Assembly (NCBI GenBank): GCA_037969585.1
Contig: JBBKXR010000009.1
Location: forward strand, 1-64,000
Direction: 5' to 3'
From: JBBKXR01 sp037969585
GTDB taxonomy: Bacteria > Verrucomicrobiota > Verrucomicrobiia > Verrucomicrobiales > DEV007
Length of the DNA stretch: 64,000 nucleotides
Shown: piece by piece, positions 1 through 8,396 of the stretch
Position numbering within the stretch: position 1 is the first letter of the stretch
Layout: each line of letters begins with the position of its first letter
Notes under the pieces: model-generated
What the model was told of the DNA's origin: nothing
The model's input: the letters and a program-made list of their open reading frames with translations, nothing else
The model's database searches: none
Translations under genes and position numbers: made by a program

Positions 1-237
1 GTCGATGCTGGAAGGTTGTCGGTGCCGCAAGTGCTTCGCCAGCGGGTGCGCTACTTTTGCGATGGAGCGGTATTCGGCAGTCAGGAGTTCGTCGAAGGGA
101 TCTTCGACAAAAATCGCGAACGCTTTGGACCCAAGCGTAAGTCGGGAGCGCGCAAGATGCGTGGTGCCGAGTGGGGAGATTTGGCAACCCTGCGGGACCT
201 GCATGACGCGGTACAAGGCAGATCGGGTAGCGAGTAG
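1..237 (+). CDS. REP-associated tyrosine transposase (RAYT), C-terminal part only
   Basis: The reading frame is open from the first base of the window and ends at TAG 235-237, so only the last 78 residues are visible and the 5' part lies outside. It aligns with the C-terminus of the complete RAYT at 34895-35956: about 39 of 66 residues are identical by eye, including the shared GARKM stretch. The HUH and tyrosine catalytic region is not in the window, so it cannot be said whether this copy is intact. RAYTs are single-copy relatives of IS200/IS605 transposases that act on REP palindromes. It sits 136 bp upstream of cdsA, where many bacteria have uppS. Confidence 0.8.
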   Translation, partial: VDAGRLSVPQVLRQRVRYFCDGAVFGSQEFVEGIFDKNRERFGPKRKSGARKMRGAEWGDLATLRDLHDAVQGRSGSE

Positions 238-373
238 GTGCTCACTTGGGGGTATCTGTGGCGGCGGTGGCCGGAGATAGGAGCGCGGATAGGCAAATTT
301 CCGCGTTGCGTTTCGGGCCTGACACCTGTTTTATCCTCGGACATCGCCGCCGGAAAAAAATGCCGCCGCTCGC

Positions 374-1351
374 ATGCCTGAAGAGCCCAGCCAACCCGGC
401 GCCGAGTCGCCGTCGTCATCGTCGCAGCCAACGCCACCGTCGACACCCATAGCTGTGCCTACGCGTCAGCAGGTGTTTGTTCGACGATTCGCCAGTACAG
501 TCACGCTTTGGGGCGTTGCGGCGGTGGCGTTCATTTTCCCACACACGCTGGTTTTTGCAGGCCTCGGGATTTTGATGGTGGTGGTGGCGATGATGGAGTA
601 TTTCCGGATGGCATTCGCGTCGGAACTGGCGGCGGGCAATCGCCGGCCGTATCGATTGACGGCAGTTCCAGTGATCGTCGTTACGCTGTTGTATGTGATC
701 GGTCGATTTGGCTGGCCGGGGTTCATTCTGCCATTGCAAAGTGAACTCGAAGGGCTCGCCCTGGCGGCAGTGATCATTTTGCTTTTCACGGTTCGACTGA
801 GTGGTGATGTCGAGTTGCGCCGGACCTACCGCGAAATTGCCATCGGCGTATTTGGCTTCGCGTATCTCGCGCTGCTGTTTGGTTTTGTGATTCGCATTTT
901 GATGATGCCTGAGTTGGTGGATGGCGAGCGTCACGTCGGCCACCTCTACCTGGTCTATTTGCTGGCGATTACCAAGTTCACCGACATGGGGGCTTACGTC
1001 GTGGGATCGATGATAGGTAAACACAAGATGATCCCACGGATTAGCCCGGGAAAAACTTGGGAAGGAATCATCGGCGGGGTTGGTTTTGCTGCGTTGGCGG
1101 CATTCGGGCTGAAGGCCTTGATGCCGGACGCTCTGGCAGAGGTCTCTTGGGTGGCGGCGGGTCTGTTGGCACTCGCGCTTTCTGTTTTGGCGGTGATCGG
1201 CGACTTGGCTGCGTCGATCATCAAGCGCAGTCTCGCGGTCAAAGACTCAGGGCATGTCATGCCGGGCATCGGCGGGGTGCTTGATCTGATCGACAGCATT
1301 TTGTTCACCGCGCCGGCATTCTATCTTTACCTGTTGATCATCACTGGTTGA
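374..1351 (+). CDS. cdsA: phosphatidate cytidylyltransferase (CDP-diglyceride synthase)
   Basis: CdsA makes CDP-diacylglycerol from phosphatidic acid and CTP at the inner membrane, the branch point for phospholipid synthesis. The 325-residue protein has a Ser/Pro-rich cytoplasmic N-terminus (about 1-35), then a series of hydrophobic helices. The family signature lies near the C-terminus: IIKR at 282-285, KD at 290-291, PGIGG at 297-301, Asp304 and Asp307-Ser308. The textbook signature reads PGHGG followed by D-R. Here His is Ile299 and Arg is Leu305, but the catalytic Asp and Lys positions are kept. It is followed after 3 bp by ispC, the usual cdsA-dxr order. No strong ribosome binding site is seen before the ATG. 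Confidence 0.92.
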   Translation: MPEEPSQPGAESPSSSSQPTPPSTPIAVPTRQQVFVRRFASTVTLWGVAAVAFIFPHTLVFAGLGILMVVVAMMEYFRMAFASELAAGNRRPYRLTAVPVIVVTLLYVIGRFGWPGFILPLQSELEGLALAAVIILLFTVRLSGDVELRRTYREIAIGVFGFAYLALLFGFVIRILMMPELVDGERHVGHLYLVYLLAITKFTDMGAYVVGSMIGKHKMIPRISPGKTWEGIIGGVGFAALAAFGLKALMPDALAEVSWVAAGLLALALSVLAVIGDLAASIIKRSLAVKDSGHVMPGIGGVLDLIDSILFTAPAFYLYLLIITG

Positions 1352-1354
1352 AAA

Positions 1355-2524
1355 ATGAACCGCACCGCTCGTTCTCAACCTCGCAATGTGGTCGTCCTCG
1401 GCTCGACCGGCTCGATCGGCGAAAGTGCGCTCAAGGTCGCCCGTGATATTCCTGACCGTATGCGCCTGGTCGGTTTGGCGGCACATCGGAGTGGTGAAAA
1501 GCTCGCCAAGCAGCTGAAGAAAACTAAGGTCCAGCGTGCCTGCCTTAGTGATCCCGAAGCGTTCGCTGAGTTTCGTGAATTGATCCCCGGTAGCGTCACT
1601 GCGCTTACCGGTGAAGAAGGCTTGATCGAGTTGGCGACGTTGCCGGAGGCTGACATGGTGTTGATCGCGATTGTTGGCACAGCGGGTCTACGGCCGGCTT
1701 TGGCTGCGATCGAGGCGGGTAAGGACATTGCTGTCGCAAGCAAAGAAATCCTCGTAATGGCCGGCGAGGCGGTGATGACTGCCGCGAGGCGACGTGGCGT
1801 GCGTGTGTTGCCGGTCGATTCCGAGCATAACGCGATTTTCCAATGTCTCGAAGGCCGGCAGACGGAGGACATTTCCCGTCTGATTCTGACTGCTTCAGGC
1901 GGGCCATTTCGACAGTTGCCGAGGGAGCAGCTGGCAGATGTGACGGTCAAGCAGGCACTCAAGCATCCGACTTGGGAGATGGGGCAAAAAATCAGCATCG
2001 ATTCGGCGACGCTTTTTAACAAAGGCTTGGAAATGATCGAAGCGCGCTGGCTTTTCGGCGTCGAAATGGATCGCGTTGATGTCATCGTGCATCCGCAGAG
2101 CATCGTTCATTCGATGGTCGAGTTCATCGACGGATCGGTGCTCGCACAGCTCAGCGCTACCGACATGTGTTTTCCGATTCAGTATGCGGTGACTTGGCCC
2201 GAGCGGGTGCCGAACACGCTCAAGCCGCTCGATTTTGCGGAGCTCGCACGTCTGGATTTCGAAAAGCCGCGTTGGGATGATTTTCCGGCGCTCAACCTTG
2301 CGGTTCGTGCCGGCACCGAGGGAGGCACTTTGCCGGCGGTGATGAATGCCGCCAACGAAATCGCCGTCGCTGCCTTTTTGAAAGGCTCGATTGCCTTCCC
2401 GCAAATTTGGGAAACGGTGGGCGCGACGATGGAGGCGCACACCGGTGTTGAGCATCCGAGCCTTGAGCAGATTCTGACGGCGGATGCATGGGCGCGCAGA
2501 CACGCCGAAAATTTGATAACATGA
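1355..2524 (+). CDS. ispC: 1-deoxy-D-xylulose-5-phosphate reductoisomerase
   Basis: IspC (Dxr) converts DXP to 2-C-methyl-D-erythritol 4-phosphate with NADPH and a divalent metal, the first committed step of the MEP isoprenoid pathway. The NADPH-binding GSTGSIG is at residues 16-22, SKE at 129-131, the metal/substrate motif DSEHNA at 155-160 and the substrate loop SGGPFR at 181-186. The conserved HPTWEMGQKISIDSAT block follows. At 389 residues it has normal length and all key residues seen are intact. The gene starts 3 bp after the cdsA stop. Its TGA overlaps the ATG of the next gene (ATGA at 2521-2524), indicating one translationally coupled operon. Confidence 0.96.
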   Translation: MNRTARSQPRNVVVLGSTGSIGESALKVARDIPDRMRLVGLAAHRSGEKLAKQLKKTKVQRACLSDPEAFAEFRELIPGSVTALTGEEGLIELATLPEADMVLIAIVGTAGLRPALAAIEAGKDIAVASKEILVMAGEAVMTAARRRGVRVLPVDSEHNAIFQCLEGRQTEDISRLILTASGGPFRQLPREQLADVTVKQALKHPTWEMGQKISIDSATLFNKGLEMIEARWLFGVEMDRVDVIVHPQSIVHSMVEFIDGSVLAQLSATDMCFPIQYAVTWPERVPNTLKPLDFAELARLDFEKPRWDDFPALNLAVRAGTEGGTLPAVMNAANEIAVAAFLKGSIAFPQIWETVGATMEAHTGVEHPSLEQILTADAWARRHAENLIT

Positions 2525-3504
2525 CTGATAGCAACAGCACCTCTAAACGGGATCACTGGATGGGGTTCGACCTCGGCGGCACTAAGATGCTCGCCAAAGT
2601 TTACGATGCCGAGTTCAATGAGTGCGGCTCATTCAAAACCAAAACGGAGGGGCATCGAGGGAAAAAGGCCGGCCTCAAGCGCATGGTTAAAGTCGCTCGC
2701 GAAGCTCTCGATGATGCCGGGGTGGATGCCAAGTTGCTGGCGGGGATTGGTTTTGGCGTCCCTGGCCCTGTCAATCCCGACACCGGCGTGATTCTCGAAG
2801 CCCCGAATCTCGGTTGGAAAGATGTCGACGTGCGCGGCCACTTCGAAGCGGAGTTTGGCAGTTCGGTTGTCGTGGCCAACGATGTCGACGCCGGGGTGTT
2901 CGGTTCGTATCGATTTGGAGTCGCCAAAGGCGTGCGCTCGGTCGTAGGCGTTTTCCCCGGCACGGGAATCGGCGGGGGTGCGGTGATCGACGGAAAATTG
3001 CTGCAGGGTGCCGGCATTTCATCGATGGAGATCGGCCACATTCCGATGACCATCGACGGCGATGGTCGGCCGATGGAGTTGGAAATGCTCGCCAGCCGAT
3101 TGGCGATCGCGGCTGAATCGGCGAAGGCGGCCTATCGGGGAGCGGCGCCCAATCTGATGAAGGAGTGCGGCACGGATCTCTCGAATATCAAAAGTGGAGC
3201 GATCGCGCGGGCGATCGCTGCGGGTGACGACGAGATCGAGGCGATCGTGATTCGCGCGGCGCATTGGTTGGGGCTCGGCGTGGCGACGGTTTACAACTTT
3301 CTTGCGCCGGAGATGATCGTGCTCGGTGGTGGGCTGGTGGAGGCGATGCCGGAGCTTTGGGTGAAGCATGTTAAGAAAGCAGCGAAGGGTGCGTTGATGC
3401 CGAGTTATGCGGAACGAGTCAACATCGTTGCTGCCGAATTGGCTGACGATGCGACGGCACTGGGCGCGGCCGGTTGGGCGCGCGCCGAGATCGAGCGCAG
3501 TTGA
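2521..3504 (+). CDS. ROK-family sugar kinase without the usual zinc cysteines
   Basis: ROK kinases phosphorylate hexoses (glucose, mannose, N-acetyl sugars) in the cytoplasm. The start is the ATG overlapping the ispC stop (ATGA). The 327-residue protein has the N-terminal phosphate-binding DLGGTK, a catalytic-type GVPGPVN region, GTGIGGGAVIDGKL of the ROK signature, and EIGH with the sugar-contacting Glu and His. Most ROK proteins then have a CxCGxxGC zinc motif. Here the corresponding segment reads RPMELEMLASR and has no cysteine cluster. Substrate cannot be told from sequence; glucose is the commonest. The coupling to isoprenoid genes looks incidental or a growth-linked operon. Confidence 0.85.
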   Translation: MTDSNSTSKRDHWMGFDLGGTKMLAKVYDAEFNECGSFKTKTEGHRGKKAGLKRMVKVAREALDDAGVDAKLLAGIGFGVPGPVNPDTGVILEAPNLGWKDVDVRGHFEAEFGSSVVVANDVDAGVFGSYRFGVAKGVRSVVGVFPGTGIGGGAVIDGKLLQGAGISSMEIGHIPMTIDGDGRPMELEMLASRLAIAAESAKAAYRGAAPNLMKECGTDLSNIKSGAIARAIAAGDDEIEAIVIRAAHWLGLGVATVYNFLAPEMIVLGGGLVEAMPELWVKHVKKAAKGALMPSYAERVNIVAAELADDATALGAAGWARAEIERS

Positions 3505-3522
3505 GATGACGAGAGATAATCC

Positions 3523-5421
3523 GTGAGCAACACTCCTTACCGTTCGGCCCCGATCACGACCTCCGGCATGCCGCCGGGGATTCCGTATATCGTCGGCAAC
3601 GAGGCGGCGGAGCGGTTCAGCTTTTACGGCATGAAGGCCATTTTGACGGTCTTCATGTACAAGTATCTGTGGCTGATGGATGACGTGCCGGGCATACCGA
3701 TGTCGCGGGCGGCGGCTTCGGAGAATCAGCACCTGTTCACTTTTGCGGTCTATTTTACGCCGGTCGTTGGAGCTTTGATTGCCGATATTTTCTTCGGCAA
3801 ATACCGAACCATCATTGCGCTGTCGATCGTCTATTGCGCGGGCCACGCTTGTCTTGCGGCGATGGGAATCGCGGGTCCGGCGCACTGGTGGATGTTGGCG
3901 GGGCTGGGTTTGATCTGTGTCGGCTCGGGCGGGATCAAACCTTGTGTATCAGCGCATGTCGGTGATCAGTTTGGCAGTGAAAATCGGCATCTACTGACGC
4001 GGGTATTTAACTATTTTTACTGGTCGATCAATCTCGGTGCGTTTGTGTCGAGTCTGCTGACCCCGTGGTTGTTGGAGTGGTATGGTCCGCACTGGGCGTT
4101 CGGTATTCCCGGGGTGTTGATGGCGCTGGCGACCTTGGTATTCTGGATGGGGCGGCGGAAATTTGCGCATATCCCGCCGGGTGGTAAGCGCTTCGTGAAG
4201 GAGCTGTTCAGCGGCGATGGTTTGGTGGCGATCGGTAAGCTGACAGTGATCTATTTTTTCATCGCGATCTTCTGGGCGCTGTTTGATCAGACGGCGTCGT
4301 CGTGGGTCATTCAAGCGGATGATATGGATCGGCGCTGGATGGGGAGAGAGTGGCTGCCGAGTCAATTTCAAGCATTGAATCCGATCCTGGTGCTGACCTT
4401 TATCCCGCTATTCACGTTTGTTGTTTATCCTTTGGTCGACAGATTTTTCCCGCTGACGCCGCTGCGCAAGATTTCCATCGGTTTGTTCATCATGGCCGCT
4501 GCGTTCGCGATCATGGCACTTGCCCAGGAAAAAATCGACGCTGGTGAGCAGCCGTCGATCGGTTGGCAAGTGATTGGCTACTGCCTGCTGACGGCGTCAG
4601 AGGTGATGGTGTCGATTGTCGGTTTGGAGTTCGCCTATACGCAGGCTCCGCGAGCGATGAAATCGGTGATCATGTCGTTTTTTCTTTTGTCGGTGGCGGT
4701 GGGTAATTTACTGACAGCCGGGGTGAATCATTTCATCCAGCTCCCTGATGAGTTGTTACGCGCCGACAAAATAGCGAAGCAGGAGAAGTCGCGCGAGGTG
4801 GTGTTACCTGGCTTCGATGGCGAACTCGGCACAGTCGACGATATAGCGGTCGGCTACGATGAGGATTTTTTGCGCATGACGGTCGACTTTGTCGACAAGG
4901 CGGCGATCGAGTCGATTGCAGAAAAAATTTCCGCGTTTGCCGAGGCGGACGCGGAGCATTTCATTCCTTCGCAGGAGCAAGCACAGGCAATGATCGGTGG
5001 CGCGGTCGATGCCTGGGATCAGCCTTTGGTTTACACGGTGGTCAGCAGTCGCCGTTGTCGGATCGGTACGATGGGGCCTGACAAAACCAAAAATACGCGA
5101 TGGGACATGGGCAAAGTGTTAGAGTTCGACGCGCCCGAGGAGGTTTCGGAGAGTGTGCTCGATAGGTTTCGCCCGGCGGAGCCGTGGCTGGAGATGCGGG
5201 TGCGCGAATTAGCGGCGCAGCGGGAGGATGGCGCGCGCGACGATGACTTGTTTGTGGGCGGGCAGAACAAGCTGGAAGGGGCTCGTTATTTCTGGCTGTT
5301 CACGTGGCTGATGCTCGGAACGGCGATTATTTTCGTCGTGGTCGCTAAGTACTATCGCGCTCGGGAATATCTCTACGAGGCTGATGATGAGCCTGTTGCG
5401 TTAGACCCTCACGGAGGGTGA
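3523..5421 (+). CDS. POT/PTR2-family proton-coupled oligopeptide transporter with large C-terminal insert
   Basis: POT transporters import di- and tripeptides with protons across the inner membrane. The start is GTG 3523, with GAGAG upstream. The POT hallmark NEAAERFSFYG is at residues 26-36 and the PTR2 signature FYWSINLGAF at 165-174. About ten hydrophobic helices run to residue 402, then a hydrophilic insert of about 180 residues (403-586), then a last helix at about 587-607. The insert holds GFDGELGTVDDI (430-441), which resembles the calcium-loop motif of type II secretion pseudopilin GspG. Total length is 632 against about 460-500 for common bacterial POTs. The stop codon is inside a small hairpin (5407-5423). 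It probably shares the upstream operon. Confidence 0.9.
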   Translation: MSNTPYRSAPITTSGMPPGIPYIVGNEAAERFSFYGMKAILTVFMYKYLWLMDDVPGIPMSRAAASENQHLFTFAVYFTPVVGALIADIFFGKYRTIIALSIVYCAGHACLAAMGIAGPAHWWMLAGLGLICVGSGGIKPCVSAHVGDQFGSENRHLLTRVFNYFYWSINLGAFVSSLLTPWLLEWYGPHWAFGIPGVLMALATLVFWMGRRKFAHIPPGGKRFVKELFSGDGLVAIGKLTVIYFFIAIFWALFDQTASSWVIQADDMDRRWMGREWLPSQFQALNPILVLTFIPLFTFVVYPLVDRFFPLTPLRKISIGLFIMAAAFAIMALAQEKIDAGEQPSIGWQVIGYCLLTASEVMVSIVGLEFAYTQAPRAMKSVIMSFFLLSVAVGNLLTAGVNHFIQLPDELLRADKIAKQEKSREVVLPGFDGELGTVDDIAVGYDEDFLRMTVDFVDKAAIESIAEKISAFAEADAEHFIPSQEQAQAMIGGAVDAWDQPLVYTVVSSRRCRIGTMGPDKTKNTRWDMGKVLEFDAPEEVSESVLDRFRPAEPWLEMRVRELAAQREDGARDDDLFVGGQNKLEGARYFWLFTWLMLGTAIIFVVVAKYYRAREYLYEADDEPVALDPHGG

Positions 5422-5423
5422 GG
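5407..5423 (+). terminator. hairpin overlapping the stop of the POT gene
   Basis: CCTCAC (5407-5412), a 5-base spacer and GTGAGG (5418-5423) form a perfect 6-bp stem that includes the TGA stop. No T-run follows, so intrinsic termination is only a possibility; it may just be an end-protecting hairpin. Confidence 0.35.
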
Positions 5424-5462
5424 CCACCGGGGAAAAACCGGGTTCTCGAGGGGAAAAGAAAA

Positions 5463-5534
5463 GGCGGCCCGACCGAACTCTTCCGCGAGAAACCCCCGAA
5501 ACTCACAGGAAAAGGAAAAATCAGTCGGACCGCC
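5463..5534 (-). ncRNA. candidate structured RNA or long-stem terminator, minus strand
   Basis: GGCGGCCCGAC (5463-5473) and GTCGGACCGCC (5524-5534) are inverted repeats. Read on the plus strand the stem has a C-A mismatch. Read on the minus strand that position is a U-G wobble, so the 11 bp are continuous, and they extend by U-G, G-C and A-U to 14 bp, with more imperfect pairing of U-rich and GGAAGAG strands inside. On the minus strand the stem is followed directly by TTTTCTTTT, as in an intrinsic terminator. The asymmetry in pairing favours a minus-strand transcript. No known RNA family was recognised, and a tRNA fold does not fit. Confidence 0.35.
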
Positions 5535-5537
5535 TTA

Positions 5538-5564
5538 AAGGTGTTCACACAAGGTGAACACCTT
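5538..5564. repeat. perfect 11-bp hairpin
   Basis: AAGGTGTTCAC (5538-5548), loop ACAAG, GTGAACACCTT (5554-5564). It lies 3 nt from the 72-nt inverted-repeat unit. It could be an operator, a terminator stem or part of the candidate minus-strand RNA. Confidence 0.5.
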
Positions 5565-5761
5565 CGATTGTCCCATAAATCTGTTTTTTCGCAATGGGAA
5601 AGTGCTAAGATTTGCGGGCTGTTTGCTTAGCTTAAAAGAGTTAGATATTTGCGAAACAGTGACATTGTGGGTGGACAAACCATGATTTCACGTGAGCATT
5701 GAGGCTCGTAATTCGAGGGCCGTGGAAGTCAGAGTTATTGAAATCCCAAAATTTATTTCCC

Positions 5762-6985
5762 ATGCGAACTAAAGCTTTTTCCGGTCTCGTCCCCGCTTCC
5801 GAATATGCCGCCGATGTGGCCGCAGTGCCCTACGATGTAGTCAACACGGAGGAAGCGAGGGCGCTCGGTGCCGACCAACCTCGCAATCTGATTCACGTCG
5901 ATCGGGCAGAGATCGATCTCCCGGACGGCACTGACCCCTATTCGGACGAGGTCTACCAGAAGGCAGCGGACAACTTTCGCCAGTTGCAGGAGGCAGGAGT
6001 GCTGGTGCGTGAGTCAACCCCGTGCGTCTATCTATATCGCCAGATTTGGAAGGGACACACTCAGACCGGTATCGCGCTGGCCTGTCACATCGATGACTAC
6101 GGTGAGGACATCATTCGCAAACACGAGAAAACTCGTCCGGTGAAGGAGGACGATCGCACGCGTCTGGTCGACTCGCTCGGTGCGCACACGGGGCCGATTT
6201 TTTTGACTTATAAAGATGATCCATCGCTGAATGCGATCGTGAAAACTATCACCGACCAGATCGCTCCAAGCGTCGACATGACAGACGAAAACGGAGTGCA
6301 GCACATCGTCTGGCGCGTCGAGGGAGGTGAGCCGATCGTCGATGCCTTCGGCAAGGTGCCGCTGGCTTACGTGGCGGACGGACATCATCGCAGTGCCAGT
6401 GCACATCGCGTTGGCAGCGAGCGTCGCGCGGCGAATCCGGATCACGATGGCTCAGAGGGCTACAACTGGTTCCTGGGTGTGTTGTTTCCGGCCAGCGAGT
6501 TGAAGATCCTGCCGTACAATCGGGTGGTGCGCGATCTCAACGGTAGATCGAAGGATGAATTTCTGGCGGAGTTGGCGAAAAGTTTTAAGATTTCAGAGAT
6601 CGACAGCCCAGAGCCTTCAACGGCTGGCAATGTGTGCATGTATCTCGATGGGAAATGGCACGGTTTGAGATGGTCGGACGTCGATGCCGACAGCCCGATC
6701 GATCGTCTCGACGTATCGGTTTTGCAGGATCGCCTGCTCGAGCCTATACTGGGTATCGATGATCCGCGGACCAACGATCGCATCGATTTTGTCGGTGGTA
6801 TTCGCGGCACGGGGGAGTTGGAAAAACGCGTCGACGGTGGCGACTGGGCAGTGGCGTTTTCGGTTTATCCGGTCACCTGTGATGAGTTGATGGACATCGC
6901 CGATGCAGGCGAGATCATGCCGCCGAAGTCGACTTGGTTCGAACCGAAGCTGCGTTCGGGCTTGTTCATTTACACGCTGGACTGA
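5762..6985 (+). CDS. DUF1015 family protein
   Basis: This is a conserved bacterial cytoplasmic protein of unassigned biochemical function. The open frame extends to 5699, but the family normally begins a few residues before the segment AFSGLVPASEY, so ATG 5762 was chosen; neither start has a clear ribosome binding site. The 407-residue product contains the family's conserved ADGHHRSASAHR element (IADGHHRYETA in most members) and RKHEKTRPVKEDDR. The downstream pepP gene starts 27 bp later on the same strand. The DUF1015 assignment is recalled from motif pattern; function is unknown. Confidence 0.8.
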   Translation: MRTKAFSGLVPASEYAADVAAVPYDVVNTEEARALGADQPRNLIHVDRAEIDLPDGTDPYSDEVYQKAADNFRQLQEAGVLVRESTPCVYLYRQIWKGHTQTGIALACHIDDYGEDIIRKHEKTRPVKEDDRTRLVDSLGAHTGPIFLTYKDDPSLNAIVKTITDQIAPSVDMTDENGVQHIVWRVEGGEPIVDAFGKVPLAYVADGHHRSASAHRVGSERRAANPDHDGSEGYNWFLGVLFPASELKILPYNRVVRDLNGRSKDEFLAELAKSFKISEIDSPEPSTAGNVCMYLDGKWHGLRWSDVDADSPIDRLDVSVLQDRLLEPILGIDDPRTNDRIDFVGGIRGTGELEKRVDGGDWAVAFSVYPVTCDELMDIADAGEIMPPKSTWFEPKLRSGLFIYTLD

Positions 6986-7012
6986 GTCGCGGGTGCGGTT
7001 GAGGGTTGGCGG

Positions 7013-8377
7013 GTGAAATACGCGCCTATCGATCCCGTTTTTTTTTCCGCGAACCGTTCGCGATTGGCTGAGGCCCTGCGACCGGGGAGCCTGGCGATCG
7101 TGCAATCGTCGGATGTGCCGGAGCTGTGTGCGGACGGTAGTTTGGAGTTTTACCAAAACAGTGACCTGTTTTATCTGGCTGGTGCCGATCAGGAGGACAC
7201 GGTGCTGCTGCTGTTTCCAGACGCGGCAGATCCGGCGCAGCGTGAGATTTTGTTTGTTCGCGAGACGTCGGAGTTGATCGCGATATGGGAGGGGCAGAAG
7301 CTGACTAACGAGCAGGCGGTGGCGGAGACGGGCATTGCCAACGTGCAATGGATCGATCAATTCGACGCGGTGCTGCGTCGGCTTTCCGCTCAGGCGGAGA
7401 CTATTTACTTGAACTACAACGAGCATCCTCGAAAGGGTGGCGTGGTGGAAACTGCTGACGACCGCTTTCGTGTGCGCTGCCAGTCGTTGTATCCGGATCA
7501 CTTCTACGAGCGGCTCGGGCCGTTGATGCATGAGTTGCGGGCGACTAAGTCGGAGACTGAAATTGAGATCACGCAAAAGGCGTGCGGCATCACGCGCGAT
7601 GGATTTTTGCGGGTGCTCAAGTTCGTTGAGCCGGGAGTGCGTGAGTACGAGATCGAGGCGGAGTACGCGCACGAATTTTTGCGACAGGGATCGAAAGGTT
7701 TTGCCTATCAGCCGATCATCGCTTCGGGAGGCAATGCTTGTGTCCTGCATTATCTCAGCAACGATCAGGTCTGCGAGGACGGTCAGATGCTACTGATGGA
7801 TGTCGGTGCCGAGTACGCAAATTATAACGCGGACATGACGCGAACGATTCCGATTAACGGTCGTTTCACAGAGCGTCAGCGGGCGGTTTACGATGCAGTG
7901 CATCGGGTATTGCGGGCTTGCATCGATGACTTGGTTCGGCCGGGCGTGGCGATAAAGGACTATCAGCTGCAGGTCGCACGGATCATGGAGGACGAACTGA
8001 TCGGGCTTGGCCTGATCGATGCGGATGTGGTGGCTGAAGAACGTCGGATGACTGAGGAAGCGAAGACCAACGATGAAGTGAAGGCGCCGAAAGAAGAGAC
8101 GAAGGCCTACCGGCAGTATTTTATGCACGGCACTTCGCACAGTCTCGGACTGGACGTGCACGATGTGACGCCGGTCGATCCGGAGTTTGTCGAAAACATG
8201 CTGGTTACCGTTGAGCCCGGTATCTATATCCGTGAGGAAGGGCTGGCAGTGCGGCTGGAAAACAATCTGGTGGTGCGTGAATCAGGCAACGTCGACCTGA
8301 TGGGGAACATCCCGATCGCGGCGGATGACATCGAGGCATTGATGGCTGGTGAAGACCGTAAACACCGCGCCGATTAG
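7013..8377 (+). CDS. pepP: Xaa-Pro aminopeptidase, M24B family
   Basis: The enzyme removes an N-terminal residue preceding proline, using two metal ions. The start is GTG 7013, with GAGG about 9 nt upstream. The 454 residues comprise an N-terminal creatinase-like domain (about 1-170) and a pita-bread catalytic domain. Metal ligands are visible as DVGAEYANYNADMTRT (two Asp), HGTSHSLGLDVHD (His), TVEPGIYI (Glu) and VRLENNLVV (Glu). HYLSN, before the first Asp, is also conserved. A charged Glu/Lys-rich stretch of about 25 residues lies before the metal His, as a probable surface loop. All catalytic positions are intact. Confidence 0.93.
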   Translation: MKYAPIDPVFFSANRSRLAEALRPGSLAIVQSSDVPELCADGSLEFYQNSDLFYLAGADQEDTVLLLFPDAADPAQREILFVRETSELIAIWEGQKLTNEQAVAETGIANVQWIDQFDAVLRRLSAQAETIYLNYNEHPRKGGVVETADDRFRVRCQSLYPDHFYERLGPLMHELRATKSETEIEITQKACGITRDGFLRVLKFVEPGVREYEIEAEYAHEFLRQGSKGFAYQPIIASGGNACVLHYLSNDQVCEDGQMLLMDVGAEYANYNADMTRTIPINGRFTERQRAVYDAVHRVLRACIDDLVRPGVAIKDYQLQVARIMEDELIGLGLIDADVVAEERRMTEEAKTNDEVKAPKEETKAYRQYFMHGTSHSLGLDVHDVTPVDPEFVENMLVTVEPGIYIREEGLAVRLENNLVVRESGNVDLMGNIPIAADDIEALMAGEDRKHRAD

Positions 8378-8396
8378 CGCGTTGATTTTTCTCCAA

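Larger units (their letters stand above)
5422..5761. other. 340-bp structured intergenic region
   Basis: No convincing protein gene is present. The region holds three inverted repeats: a 72-nt unit with an 11-bp closing stem (5463-5534), a perfect 11-bp hairpin (5538-5564), and TCCCAT/ATGGGA arms around an A/T-rich loop near 5570-5600. The remaining 160 bp before the DUF1015 gene is comparatively AT-rich and presumably contains its promoter, but no clear -35/-10 pair could be assigned. Confidence 0.6.

Noticed and set aside
3019..3885. Minus-strand open frame of 288 codons
   Set aside because: Antisense to the ROK kinase and POT genes, with the Arg/His-rich pattern of a shadow frame.
5463..5534. 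72-nt inverted-repeat unit as a tRNA
   Set aside because: Length and a 7-bp acceptor-like stem fit, but there is no T-arm, D-arm or anticodon arm and no CCA; only the long-stem interpretation remains.
6617..7750. Minus-strand open frame of 377 codons across DUF1015 and pepP
   Set aside because: It is antisense to two confident genes and has an Arg/Gln/His-rich composition with no domain.
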